DNA of 64,000 bases from Musa acuminata AAA Group (lineage: Eukaryota > Streptophyta > Magnoliopsida > Zingiberales > Musaceae), in assembly GCF_036884655.1 (NCBI RefSeq), contig NC_088338.1, positions 4,411,501 through 4,475,500 on the forward strand. Reading direction: 5' to 3'. Made by a program: the position numbers and the translations under genes. Of this stretch, positions 33,542-44,976 are shown in pieces (position 1 is the stretch's first letter; every line of letters starts with the position of its first letter). The notes beneath the pieces are model-generated. The model ran no database searches and was not told the origin of the DNA. It worked only from the letters and a program-made list of their open reading frames with translations.

Positions 33542-33543
<2 letters not shown>

Positions 33544-33580
<37 letters not shown>
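33544..33580. repeat. (TA)n microsatellite, unit B
   Basis: About 18 TA units at the position homologous to the longer tracts in A and C. Confidence 0.95.
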
Positions 33581-33581
<1 letters not shown>

Positions 33582-34006
33582 CACCTAATTTCAGTCCATC
33601 GATTATCATATAACTGCTGCTCTAATTAATATTAATAGTTTAAACTTTTACCACTTTGTTGGGATATTATGATTTCTTATTATCAGTAAAAAAATATCAA
33701 TTTACCAAAGATATTAAGATTACTTTTGGGTTTTTCCTATTTAATTTATCATCATATAGGAAACATAAATATGGATATAATTATAACCAAACACCTCCTA
33801 GTCATCATTATGACAATAAAAAATGATTCAATAATAAAAATAGTATTTTCATGCATAAACAAATTCAACGCCCAATTTGAAGTCACGGGGGCTAAGTATT
33901 TTTAGATTTTTGAATATAATATACTTGGAGGACAGGTAATCTAAACAAAAAAGACTTTTATGTAAAGTAAAGAAATCATACAAATTACCATTTAATTATG
34001 CTGTAT

Positions 34007-34716
34007 ATATACATCTTCTTCTTGGTTTCCTTCGGACTCAACTTCTTCTCTGCCACCGAATCAGACGAAGGGTGGACGACACAAGGAGGTAAGAAAAAAG
34101 GACACATCTCATCGTCATGACGTCTTCTTGATGATGATTTGGTATGGTTGTGCATCTGAAACAGTGGGATGGAAGAAGTGCGCGCGAGGATCAATTCGAT
34201 TTTGGAAGAGCAAGCAACTCTTGAACGAGTGAGTTGTTTCTTCTTGTCCTATAGGATGCCTTTCCATGTTCTTGATGAGGCGAATGGTTCCTCCTCAGGA
34301 AATAGAAGCGTGCATAAGTCGACTTGAGATTCTGAGAGAAAGGAACTCCATGTTCAAAGAAGAGGTTGGTGGATTCTTCCTTCTTCTTTCTTCCCTTCTT
34401 GGTTACCTTTTTCTCATCCTTTTCCGAAAAGGATTCACCTTCGCCGAAATCTCCCTTCAGCTGGCAAAGGCGGCTGCTGATCGCCGTGCACCTGGAACTC
34501 CATCTCCGCCAGCCACCGACAGCCGCGTCGGCTCGACAACCGCGTCCGGCCAGCAAATGCAAAGCGCGGGACTGCAAGGTGGCGCCAAGAATGGCGAGGA
34601 AGCGGAGGAGGGAGATAGATGAGATGCAGGGGAGAAGAAGATGCATGAAAGCAAGAACACTTCATGTAATGCAACCAAAGGATGTAGCAGAACTGATTCA
34701 TACCAATAGGTTGTAA
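34007..34716 (+). pseudogene. Unknown family, d copy, unit B
   Basis: Same structure as 18060-18752: TATATATA leader, exon 2 with ATG at 34169 (to 34228), exon 3 34299-34364, exon 4 from 34461. The exon 4 frameshift is the same, so the spliced frame ends at 34622 and the family-like frame at 34716. It has an extra CTTTTCCGAAAAGGATTCAC segment before exon 4, which unit A lacks and C has. Exon 3 has a Lys in place of Gln near its end. Confidence 0.6.
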
Positions 34717-34804
34717 TCTTCCAGCAATTGTCTCAACATAGCAAAGGTGTCAACGCCTTGGATTTCTAAACTGTCAGAGACGAAACGTACTGCATTACCA
34801 AGTG

Positions 34805-35065
34805 TTCTTGTTTTTGCTGGTATGAGGCTTCTTGGAAGACAAACTTTGAACCAAACTAGTCAAACGATTGTTCTTGTTTTTGCTGGTGCGAGGCTTCTTG
34901 AAAGACAAATTTGATCCAAAGTAGTCAAACAACTGTTATTGTTTCTGTTGGTGTGAGGCTTCTTGAAAGACAAATTTGATCCAAAGCAGTCAAACAACTG
35001 TTCTTGTTTTTGTTGGTGTGAGGCTTCTTGAAAGACAAATTTGATCCAAAGTCGTCAAGACTATC
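34805..35065. repeat. 65-bp tandem repeat, four copies (unit B)
   Basis: Units start at 34805, 34871, 34936 and 35001. Individual base changes differ from those of unit A. Confidence 0.95.
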
Positions 35066-36014
35066 ACCAGAAATTACTTAAAGCTATCGAATTACTCCAT
35101 GTTGAGATTTACTTGGACAACACCTTACTCTAATGCCATGTTGAGATTTTTAATCAGATGTCAGAACAGCTATATATACATAGAGATTAAACAGTAATCC
35201 AATCCAAAAAAAAAAAAGAAGCTTATTTTAAGCTTTTGGAAATGTCACACCACACTCCCATGCTTCAACCATCATCTTGGTTCAGCTACAGGGGAGGCAG
35301 CAATAGTTGTGAAAATAGGGTTGCAAATTGTGCATATTGATGTTGAGAGAATCTGCAAATACCATACAACATGAGACAAGATTCATCACTACTGGCATGA
35401 TCTAACATAGGATCAAAGTGGTAAGATGGATACACCATATCACGATTCCATTGCAGGAGTATTCTCAGTGATACGCAAGAATGTCAGATATGATGGATTG
35501 TTGTAGCATCCAACAAGGGTGGCCCAGTGAGATTTCTGGATGTTAGTAGTTGTTTATATGGTGAAGCAGTCAGGTTTCTTGTTCGATCTTTTGTGCATTT
35601 ATATACTCCCATTGTTTGAGAGAGCTTTAGAAATGCAAAAGGAGTTTTGAAAATCATTGGGGTTAATTGAAGAGTTATCCTATGAAAATAATTTCATAAA
35701 ATCATCGAACATTACTCGATCTTGGAAATGTTTATGAAACCATTGAGCATTTTGATTACACACGTAGATTTGTGTTAATGAGACAAGAAAACCCAACTTA
35801 TGTGTCAAGGTGATCGAGCCTCTAAGATGACATCGAAGGTTAATATTGAGTGGACACTCTGTATAGACATCACTGATATTGAGTTGACACTCATATAGAC
35901 ATCACTGATATATTGATGTATCGAATTAACAAGATGTCTAACGAGATGTGATATGGCAGCACATTGTCCACATGTTAATTCAAAGCATTATTTGACCCAA
36001 GCAAAGATTATATT

Positions 36015-36715
36015 TGTTGTGGTAAATAACCGGGAGCCGTGGCCTCGGGGCCGACGCGGCTCGGTTCGGGTCCGGACGATAGGGCTCTCCCTGGGGCGTT
36101 CCTCGAGCCCGTCGAGGTGGTCGCACTGAGGTGGTCCGACGGGATGGGGTGGCCGCTAAGGTTAGTGTAAACAACCTTAAGCCGAGGCCTCGGGGCCGAC
36201 ACAGCTTGGTTCGGGTCCGAATGATGGGGATCTTCCCGAGACGGCCTTCGAGTCCACCGAGGTGGTCGGGTGCGGTGGTCGGGACGATGTCGTTGTCTCC
36301 TCCGAGTGAGAACTCGCCTTCGCGTCTCGCGGGGACCTTCGGCTTCACTCCTGCACAAAGGTCGGGTCGGGGTGCTCGGCCCGACCCCTCCGACGATCAA
36401 GTTAGTTGATGTGAAGGGAGATTCAGATGAAGAAGTTGTTTTGTGTGTCTGTCTCTTTGTTCCCTCCCCTTCTCCTGATGAACGAGAGGGTATTTATAGG
36501 GAAGCTTATTGCTTCCTGAGCTACCCGCTTGCAGGGGGCAGGCTGGTAGCATCTGACACTTGTGTTGGCGTGGCGTAAAGAACGGAGCTTGAGCAGGGTG
36601 TTAATGTGCCTCGATCGGCATTCCGATCTGCATTGACCAGGTGCTGTCGCGTCGATCGAGACGTGAGGCGTCATTTGACGTCAGCCGAGTCTTATCATAA
36701 TTACTATCCTCATCA
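36015..36715 (-). mobile_element. Solo gypsy LTR, unit B only
   Basis: 701 bp, TGTTGTGG...CATCA, with flanking ATATT (36010-36014) and ATATC (36716-36720), a 5-bp target duplication with one change. The uninterrupted site CAAAGACTATATCATAG is seen in unit A (about 20045) and unit C (about 48925). It is related to the LTRs at 7051 and 12384 (shared CCTCGGGGCCGAC and TTCGGGTCCG). A minus-strand TATA (TATAAATACC) lies at about 36490-36500. An internal direct duplication of about 145 bp repeats the GCCTCGGGGCCGAC segment at 36043 and 36188. There is no internal coding sequence. Confidence 0.85.
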
Positions 36716-37104
36716 ATATCATAGTAGATCACTTACCTCAAACTAAATCCTAATAAGACTCATATTAGGACAACCCACACACAAATAGGGCGGCCACTAA
36801 GCAAGGAGGGTACATCAATCCTACAAGAGCGAGATGCCTTTAGTTAATGATACTTGAAATATTTTTTTCTGTAACCTTTTTGAATCAAATTATTACTTTG
36901 GAGTTAACGTAGTCTTAACATGTCTTACAGGATTTTTTTTTTAGTTTATTCAGTATAATTCTGCGATGCTTCTTCATTGTTCTTCAATTATTAGGTTTAC
37001 GTTATATGCACTTGCAAGGGACCAATTAACATATTTCATGCACAATATCTTAGTCATCTTCATAAGATGATAGTTTGATTGAATTATATTTTCTATTTGT
37101 GTAG

Positions 37105-37246
37105 GTTTTGCCTTGTGCTATATTGGCCTTTACAGTTCACCCTTCAACAACACATAATCTTATTGATAGGATTTCTTGGGCCTTTTTGCGTTTATCTGGA
37201 AGCTGTTTCTGTGTTGCCACAATTACGTCTGATGAAAAACACAAAG
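37105..37246 (+). pseudogene. ERD2-like exon remnant, unit C
   Basis: Homologous to 3299-3439 but 142 bp: one extra T in GGGCCTTTTTGCG shifts the frame after the WAF residues. A copia LTR follows 85 bp downstream, as in unit B. Confidence 0.85.
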
Positions 37247-37754
37247 GTATAAGCTGAAAATTGAGAGTATCAAATTCCCAAATCTGTTTTTTTTCTAACT
37301 ACACCTATGTTCATCGTTGCCAGATTGTTGTGTTAGTTTGACAAGTCTCATAGTCCCACATCGAGAAAATCAGGCTTGTTATCTCCTATTGGAACTATAA
37401 ATAAGGGTATGAGCTTTGAAGTCAAATGCATCACAAGAAAAACCTAAGTGTTTACTTTGGGTTAAGTCCACACTCAGTTAAATAGTTTGGGCTTATAGTT
37501 TGGGTTTTTCTTGTTTAATAGATTCGGGTGTTTTATGGCATAGTAATATCTTCCTAAGGCATTTGTAATAGTCCATCTTTTATAGTAGTGATTTGCTTCT
37601 CGATGTAGGTCAATTGGTTGAACCATGTAAATCTGGTATTCTTATCGCTTCTTTTATTTTTTTTGCTTTATTGTCTTTGTTGGGTTGCCAATATTACCCT
37701 TTGGTAAATTTCTTGGGATTAGCTCTAACAAACTGGTATCAGAGCCTGGTTTCG

Positions 37755-37964
37755 GGATCTTTTGGCAACAATGATAATAACAAAGATCGTTGTCGAGAAA
37801 TTCGACAGAAATGTGGATCTTTTGGCAACAATGACAATAACAAAGATCGTTGTTGAGAAATTCGATAGAAATGTCAACTTCGGCATGTGGGATCTTTTGG
37901 CAACAATGACAATAACAAAGATCGTTGTTGAGAAATTCGATAGAAATGTCAACTTCGGCATGTG
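37755..37964 (+). repeat. In-frame tandem triplication at the gag N-terminus (unit C copia)
   Basis: GGATCTTTTGGCAACAATGA recurs at 37755, 37815 and 37890 (spacings 60 and 75 bp). Both spacings are multiples of three, so the segment containing MTITKIVVEKFDRNV is encoded three times in one open frame. The unit B copy has one. Confidence 0.9.
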
Positions 37965-38485
37965 GCAACTCAAGATGGAGACCATTCTGGTTCAAGATGG
38001 AGTTGATTTGGCACTCTAGGGAGCTGAGAACATTCCAAATGTTACGTCAAAGGAAGATCTTGCGGGTATGGATAAAAAGGCTGGATCCATCATTATTCTA
38101 AATCTCTCTGACAAAGTTTTACTGGAGATATCTATGAAGACTAATTGATGATGAGGATAAGACATTGTTACTTTTGTGTTCTCTTCCCCAATCTTTTAAG
38201 CATTTCCGTGATACTATGATTTATGGAAAAGAAATAATTTCGTATCAGAAAATTAAATCTGCACTAAAATCTAAGGAGCAAATAAACAGAGATATCATTG
38301 GGGAAAGTACAGGGAATCAGGCTGAGGGTCTGGTTGTCAGGGGTAGAATGGATAAAAGAGAATTTGACAGTAGTAGATCTAAATCTAGATCTAAATCCAT
38401 ACATAAAAATTTGGAATGTAGATATTGTTATAAAATGGGGCACATTAAGGCTGATTGCTTTAAATTAAAAAATAAATTAAAGTAA
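37762..38485 (+). pseudogene. Copia gag, unit C
   Basis: N-terminus triplicated (see repeat). An in-frame TAG follows at about 38019, then an open UBN2-type segment ([14 protein letters not shown]) and zinc knuckle [14 protein letters not shown] from 38165. A stop at 38483 replaces a Gln/Lys codon of the linker. Confidence 0.75.
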
Positions 38486-38599
38486 AAGGAAAAAATTGTT
38501 GAAAAAACTACTGAGTCTGTTGAAGCTAGCGTAGCAGCTGATGAGAATGATGGAAATATTTTCTTTGCTACTGATGAAAGGACGAGGTCTAAAAATGAA

Positions 38600-40400
38600 T
38601 GGATTTTAGATTTGTGTTGTTCTTATCACATGTGTCCAAATAAAGATTTGTTTTCCACATACGAATCTTGTAATGGTGGAATTGTTTTGATGGGCAATAA
38701 TGCAGCATGTGATGTTGTTGGTAGAGGAACAATCCGAATTAAAATGTATGATGGTATTATGAGGATGCTCACTAATGTTAGACATGTTCCTGATTTAAAA
38801 AAGAATCTCATCTCTTTAGGCACTCTAGAGGCCCTTGGGTGTAAATACGCAGCTGAAGGTGGAGTTATGAAAGTTTCTAGAAATGTCCTTATTGTTATGA
38901 AAGCTTGTAGGTCTAGCAGTTTGTATATTTTGCAGGGAACTATTGTCACAAGCTCAGTTGTAGTCTCGTCATCATCATTGTCTGATTCTGACATCACCAA
39001 ATTATGACATATGTGTTTGGGTCATATGAGTGAAAAAGGTTTGAGCATATTGAGCAAAAGGGGTCTACTTTGCGGATAGAGTACTAGGCCACTGTATTTT
39101 GTGAACACTGCATTTTTGGAAAACAAAAAAGAGTCAGCTTCAATTCTCCGATAGTTCACAAAACAAAAGGTACTCTTGACTATATTCATTCAGACCTTTG
39201 GGGTCCAACTCATGTTCAGTCTAAGGGTGGTGCTAGGTATATGTTGACTTTCATTTATGATTATTCCAAGAAAGTTTGGGTTTATTTTTTGAAGCATAAA
39301 AATGATGTTTTTCTAACCTTTAAATAATGGAAGGCTTTGATTGAGAAGCAAATAGGTAAACAGGTTAAGCGGCTTCGAACAGATAATAACATGGAATTTT
39401 GTGAATGTGACTTTGATGAATTCTGCAAAAATGAAGAAATTGTTCGGCATCGCACTGTTAGGATAACGCCTCAACAAAATGGCGTGGTCGAACGTATGAA
39501 CAGAACACTCTTGGAGAGAGCAAGATGTATGATCTCAAATGTAGGGTTGACAAAAGACTTTTAGGCAGAGGCGATTAATATGGCCTGTTACATTGTCAAC
39601 TGTGCTCCTTCTGCAGCACTTAACTTTAAAACTCCTGAGGAAGTTTGGTCAGGTACTCCTACTAATTACTCTGATTTAAAATTTTTTAGGTGTTCAGCAT
39701 ACATGCATATAAATGAAGGAAAATTAGAGCCTCGAGCTAAAAAATATATTTTCCTTGGATATGCTTTTGGGGTGAAAGGATACAGATTATGGTGTTCTGA
39801 TCCCAAATCCCCAAAATTTGTAATCAGTAGAGATGTTACTTTTGATGAATTATTTATATTATCTTCTAAAGAAGAATCTACTAGTTGTACAAATGATAGT
39901 GCGCAGAAGCAGATGGAGCTTGAGATTGGTAGTTCTAATTCTTTTCAGTCTAACTCTTCTATTCAAAGAATGCCGATAGATGGTCCTGAGTCTACTAACG
40001 GAGATGATCTAGATGAAGAGCAATATTCCATAGCCAAGGATAGACCACGAAGAGATATTCGACCACCACAAAGATATGCAAATTTGGTTGCATATGCTTT
40101 GTCTGTTGCAGAAGAAACAAGTGAAGTTGGTGAGCCTACTACCTACTCAGATGTAGTTTCTTATGATAATTCCGCTAAGTGGTTAATTGCGATGAATGAA
40201 GAAATAGAATCTCTCCATCAGAATAGAACTTGGGATCTTGTGAAGCCGCCTTCGAGTAAGAAAATTGTTGGATGCAAATAGGATATCATTACTGAGGGAA
40301 AGGTCCTTGTTCAGAAAATTCATACGAAGGACAATCCAGCTGATATGCTTACGAAGCCTCTTCCAATTTACAAGTTCAAGTAGTGCTTGGACTTAGTTAG
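38600..40400 (+). pseudogene. Copia protease-integrase with deleted RT, unit C
   Basis: The protease site reads [11 protein letters not shown], so the catalytic D-S-G of copy B is D-L-C here. Pre-integrase LGHMSEKGLSIL is kept; integrase keeps RTDNNMEF and NGVVERMNRT. Stops occur at 39005, near 39325 and 39562. The C-terminal linker (39580-40281) runs into HQNRTWDLVKPPSSKKIVGCK, then a stop and the RNase H tail KIHTKDNPADMLTKPL. RT catalytic motifs are absent. Confidence 0.75.
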
Positions 40401-40847
40401 TATTCATTGTTGGTGATTGCCTTTATGAAGAAGGTGGAGCAAGTTTTGTTGGGATATGCCAAGGTGAAGATTTATTAGTTTGGCAAGTCCCATAGTCCCA
40501 CATCGAGAAAATCAGGATTGTTATCTCCTATTGAAACTATAAATAAGGGTCTGAGGTTTTGAAGTCACATGCTCCATAAGAAAAACCTAAGTGTTTGCTT
40601 TGGGTTTAAGTCCACACTCAGTTAAATAGTTTGGGTTTTTCTTGTTTAATAGATTCGGGTGTTTTATGGTATAGGATAAGGCATTTGTAATAGTCTCTCT
40701 TTTATAGTAGTGATTTGCTCCTCCGTGAATGTAGGTCAATTGGTTGAACCACGTAAATATGGTGTTCTTATTATTTTTTTTTATTTTTTTCATTTTATTA
40801 TCTTTATTGGGTTGTCAAAATTATCATTTGGTAAATTTCCTAGGACT

Positions 40848-42170
40848 AGAGACACTGTATTTGGCAGAAATAATTTCTTATCTGACTAGCTCTACCGCAA
40901 AGTAAAGCATAATCCGAGTTTTATTTAAGACTAGAAATCTGGATCAAATAAAAAAAATCCTTTTCTGCAGAAAACCTTGTGCATTGCTTGCTGGCTTTAT
41001 CTCTTCATTAAGTCACATTTCTTAATTTCTTGATATATTTGGTTGAACCAATTTCTTTGGTCCTCACATGCTTTCCAGGCTGTTGCAGTTCCATGGCCAG
41101 AACTGCACTAAATCTTTGTCGATCTACTACAACTGATACCTCCAATCCCGAATCTCACGGCCAAGGTAAAGTGAATACAGTCTTATCTTCATCATGGTTA
41201 CATTGGATGTCTTATTGTAATCTCTTTATGCCTTTAATTCTTGAAGTCTATATCTTTCTTCCAAATGTTTGTTTATGATTACACGTTGCAATCCTTTAAA
41301 GACCATACATTATTAGATTGTAACTACCCTTCACTGTTGGATTTCCACCTCCCCTGGCTGGAAGTGTGGGCACCTCATGAGATCTCTAATAACAGTATAG
41401 AATACACCTACATGTCATTCTTCTCGCCATTGTGTATTCAATGGGTTAAAGATTAATAATACCTTATGATGCAAGTGTTCAAAAGGTTGCGATTGATAGA
41501 TATACTTTGGTATGAAGTCATGTTGTTTTTAAACTCCCAAGTGCAAATAAGATTCTTTCTTTAAAGGTATGAGAGGTGTTTAGTAATGGAAGTCTCTTGT
41601 CTTGATTCTATAGGCCATTTCCCATATGAACAGTGGATTATTTCGTATAAGTCTAGTTCATAATTCTACAAGTCTAATCATTGATACTGAGATCCCAACG
41701 AGGGACTTTGTTGTGTCACATTTTTGGGAGATGAACAAACACACAATATAAAAAATACAGCAAAAAGATCAACATTCATCAAGATCCAAATATAGGAAAA
41801 ACTCGTCTCAAATTTAAGACTTTGAGAGTGAATTTAAGAGTGGCTTTTGGGTAACCATTAGGTTCTTCTTAATCTATGGTAATGGCTGATGGACACAACA
41901 GCAAGCCTATTCACCTCCATTGCAGCCACCCTCGGCCAATTCTCTCATAGGAGGGAGACACAACACACAAGATCATATATCCTGCACAGATTTGCCATCA
42001 TAAACTATACTAATAATCATAATAAAAGAACTCATGAATAGAATTTTGCTCTTTGAATTCAATCTCATTTGTATAGTCTCGACGTTATAGTCGGAATCCA
42101 ACAAGAAACCAAAGAAAGGGAGTCGTCATGTAGAGGAGGAAGCAACGTAGTGATCACCACGAACTCCTCG
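40848..42170. other. ERD2 downstream spacer, unit C
   Basis: Third copy of the spacer at 4380-5670. No gene recognised. Confidence 0.5.
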
Positions 42171-42172
42171 CT

Positions 42173-43255
42173 TCAGTTGGATTGCTTTGCTTTCTTCTGC
42201 ATCTTCTTCTCCCTCTGTATCTCCATCCTCCGCTTCCTCGCCAACCTCGACGCCTCCTTCCTGTCCCCGCCTTGTATCTGCAATTGCAGCTCCCATCCCC
42301 ACCGCAACGCCTCGGACGTCTCCCCCGGCGGTCGGACGCTGGCGAGCGTCGGATGGCGGACGAGCGCCGGTGGTGAAGGCTGGCAGAGGCGAAACTCCAG
42401 GTCCAGCTTAATGTGATGAGCAGGAGCAGGAGCAGGAGCAGGAGCAGCCGCCGCCTTCTCCAGCTGATGTGAAGTTTCAATCAAGGTTAGTCGCGGAAAG
42501 GGAAGAGAAGGTAGGCGAGAAAAAGAAGAACTGCTTCCCTCCTTACTTTTTCTTACCTCCTTGCACCACCGCTTGGGGTTCTTGAACTGCTTCCCCCGAG
42601 GCAAGGGAGCCGCGCCTCTCGGCCCGGCGTCGTTGTTCTCGGAACGGTTCCGAGGGACCGAGGGCGGCGGCGCGCTCGACCCGGCGTCGCCGTCCACAGT
42701 GTGCGTCTCCTGTCGCGAGGTCGCCAACGCGTCGTCGGGCTCGGAACGATTCCCCAGATCCGAGGGCGGCGCCACGCTCGGGCCGACGTCGTCGACCACA
42801 GTATGCCTCCCGTGACCCAAGGTCGCCACGCCGTCGTTGTGCTCAGGACGATTCCCCGGAAGTGAGGGGAGTGCCGCGCTCGACACGGCGTCGTGTTCCA
42901 CAATATGCCTGTTGTGACCCGAGGTCGCCACCGCTCTCTGCCCTGCTTCGTCTTTGTCGCCGTTGCTCCCAGAAAACGATAATGGAGTCACGGGGCTGGC
43001 GGAGCGCGGGCCCCCGCAGCCGTCTCCTCCCCCCTCGTCGGCCGTCGGAGGCGGAGGTTGAGGAACATTATAAGGTAGACTTGGAAGAGTAGGAGGAAGA
43101 GTGCGGGGCTTCTTGGTGCCCCAGCTAGACGTGCCGGCGACGAGGGATAAGTTGCTGTGGCGGACTTCGTCCTCGAGGATGAGTTCCTCCAGATCGCACA
43201 GAATGCGAGCCACCTCGAGTTCCTTATCGGTCGGCGGCTCCCCCAGCGGCCACAT
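42173..43255 (-). CDS. Unknown repeat/EAR-like protein, m copy, unit C
   Basis: ATG at 43255; exons 43255-42557 (233 codons) and 42463-42173 (96 codons plus stop), with a 93-bp intron and no internal stop. It is 329 residues if spliced and 360 if the intron is retained. Three 34-residue repeats as in unit A; one extra Ala-Pro pair in the APAPAP stretch before LDLEFRL. The basic tail is complete (KKAKQSN). Upstream are the same leader and TATA box (about 43370-43377), then a run of G's at about 43291. Confidence 0.6.
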   Translation of the reverse strand: MWPLGEPPTDKELEVARILCDLEELILEDEVRHSNLSLVAGTSSWGTKKPRTLPPTLPSLPYNVPQPPPPTADEGGGDGCGGPRSASPVTPLSFSGSNGDKDEAGQRAVATSGHNRHIVEHDAVSSAALPSLPGNRPEHNDGVATLGHGRHTVVDDVGPSVAPPSDLGNRSEPDDALATSRQETHTVDGDAGSSAPPPSVPRNRSENNDAGPRGAAPLPRGKQFKNPKRWCKEVRKSKEGSSSSFSRLPSLPFPRLTLIETSHQLEKAAAAPAPAPAPAHHIKLDLEFRLCQPSPPALVRHPTLASVRPPGETSEALRWGWELQLQIQGGDRKEASRLARKRRMEIQREKKMQKKAKQSN

Positions 43256-43779
43256 CTCTCGTTCTCTCTCTCTGGCGGCGATGAGAAAGCGGGGGGGGGG
43301 GGGGGGGGCAATCGAGAGGGCACGGGCGAGCTCTGGATCGACCGTGCATGGGAAAGAGAAGGGAACTACTTATATAGAAATCCCTAACCTGCGGTCACGT
43401 GTAGGATGAATCCTCGTTGAAGTCCGACTCGGACTCCGCCCTTTCTTTCCGGGCTCTCTTGGGATTTAACTGCCAGAGGTTTCGGAACCTTCGACGACTT
43501 TTCTTCTTCCAATAATACCCTTCCTACCCACATTACTCGTTTGCCACGTGTCACGATGGACGGATCGGATTCCTCTATACTTGCTCCATAATAACCCAGA
43601 CGCCTGCGGGACAAAAACGACATAGAACAAGAAGAGTCTCGTTGTATTAGCAGTTCCCTTCTCTTTCCCATGCAGTCGATCCAGCTCGCCCTTGCCCTCT
43701 CAATCCCCCCTTCTGTTCCCCCTTCTCATCGCCTCCAGCCTCCGCCGCCCAGACGAAGAAGAGAGAGAGAGAGAGAGAG
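43256..43779. promoter_or_regulatory. Bidirectional promoter region of m and p, unit C
   Basis: Equivalent of 26321-26836, with minus-strand TATA for m and CACGTG at about 43397 and about 43545. The p-side TATA position reads TTGTATTAG. Several small deletions relative to B. Confidence 0.45.
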
Positions 43780-44350
43780 ATGTGGCCGGTGCAGGAGCCG
43801 CCGATTGATAAGGAACTGGCTCGCATTCTGTGCGATCTCGACGAATTCCACCTCAAGAACGAATTCCGCCGCAGCAACTTATCCCTCGTCGCCGGCATGC
43901 CTAGCTGGGGCACCAAGAAGCCCCGCACTCTTCGTCAGAAACCGCCCGGTCCTCTCCCTCCCCCTCGCCCTACTCTTCCAAGGCCACCTTCTGTCCCTTC
44001 CCCTCCCCCTACTCTTCCAAGTCCACCTTCTGTCCCTCCCCCTCCCCCTCCCCCTCCTCTTCCAAGCCCACCTTATAATGTTCCTCCTCCCCCGCCTCCG
44101 ATAGCCGAAAAGGAGGGAGGAGAGGGCTGCGGGCGCCCGCGCTCCCCCAGCCCCGTGACTTCGTTGTCGTTTCGTGGGAGCAGAGTCGGCGGCGACAACG
44201 ACGAAGCCGGGCCGAGCGCAGTGGCGACCTCGGATGCAGGCATACGGTGGAAGACGACGCCGGGTCGAACGCGGCGCTGCCCTCACTTCAGGGGAATCGT
44301 CCTGAGCACAACGACGCGGTGGCGACCGCGGGTAAGGGTGGCATTCTGTG
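43780..44350 (+). pseudogene. Unknown family, p copy of unit C, truncated by copia
   Basis: Exon 1 starts at ATG 43780 (MWPVQEPP) with a six-base in-frame deletion (ELEVARIL becomes ELARIL) and a shorter proline tract than in B. A four-base deletion near 44235 shifts the frame. At 44350 the exon stops in CATTCTGTGG and a copia fragment follows. Exons 2-4 and everything homologous to 27428-33471 are missing. Confidence 0.8.
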
Positions 44351-44372
44351 GAAATTTTATCTACTTATCATG

Positions 44373-44960
44373 CCCCCGCAACATTAAGCTTCCATCAAGG
44401 ATGTCGATCTTGGACCGATGAGATGAAAAAAGTTTACGAGCGAGAGGCTTTGTGAGTGAGTCTGCTAGTTGATCAGCTGTATGTACGTGAGAAACACGGA
44501 GTTGATGTTTGACAACTTGATTTCGCACGAAGTAGAAGTCAATGACTATGTGTTTCATACGGGAATGGAACACTAGATTAGCACATAAGTAGATAGCTCC
44601 AATATTATCACAATATATTGTAGGAATAACTGTGGAGTTGACGTTGAGTTCCTTGAGCAGATTTGTAACCCAATTGAGTTCAACAGCGGCGGTGGTGATG
44701 GCACGATATTCAGCTTCAGTTGTAGATCGTGCAACTGCCTTTTGTTTTTTTGAACTTCAACTGATTGAAGTGGTTCCAAGGAAAACAATGTATCTGGACG
44801 TAGAAATTCTATCATCAAAGTTCCCTGCCCAATCAGCATCAGCAAAAGCATGGAGATGGAGTGAAGTATTTTTGTAAAGAAAAATGCCATACATCAACTG
44901 GAGCTGCGACTGAAGAGTGAGCAGTAGGAAGGGTAATTTGCGAAACGGATGGCCACTCAT
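44373..44960 (-). pseudogene. Copia RNase H, C-terminal pol fragment
   Basis: Reading on the minus strand: LHAFADADWAGNFDDRISTS (RNase H start), a TGA in place of a Trp codon after TTSIS, KQKAVARSTTEAEYRAI, then HIVIDFYFVRNQV and HTADQLADSLTKPLA, the standard end of copia pol. The frame is interrupted by the stop and by a stop near 44573. Confidence 0.75.
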
Positions 44961-44976
44961 AAATGTTGTCTTTGTT

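Larger units (their letters stand above)
31501..33543. other. Repeat-rich spacer, unit B
   Basis: No gene recognised; the 101-codon ORF at 31883 has no recognisable domain. It includes (GA)n at 32564-32601, (GA)n at 33204-33239 and (GT)n at 33242-33258. From about 32480 the sequence realigns with unit A near 16855. The stretch up to 33471 is deleted in unit C. Confidence 0.45.
20192..36825. repeat. Tandem segmental duplication, unit B (about 16.6 kb)
   Basis: It begins AAATTTGATTGACTTCAGAG directly after the closing block of unit A, head to tail. It has the same block order as A. Specific to B: complete p gene structure and solo LTR at 36015. Shared with C only: the copia element within the ERD2 remnant. 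Confidence 0.85.
37331..40847 (+). mobile_element. Ty1/copia element, unit C copy of the same insertion
   Basis: 5' LTR 37331-37730 (ends TAACA), primer-binding site TGGTATCAGAGC immediately after, and 3' LTR about 40473-40847, which has lost its last bases together with more flanking sequence than in B. It shares with B the left flank and the RT/RNase H deletion. It has its own lesions, and in other places is better preserved (integrase Glu kept). Confidence 0.85.

Noticed and set aside
37593..37856. Open frame across the copia 5' LTR end and gag start
   Set aside because: It crosses the LTR boundary and primer-binding site; an artefact of the triplicated segment.
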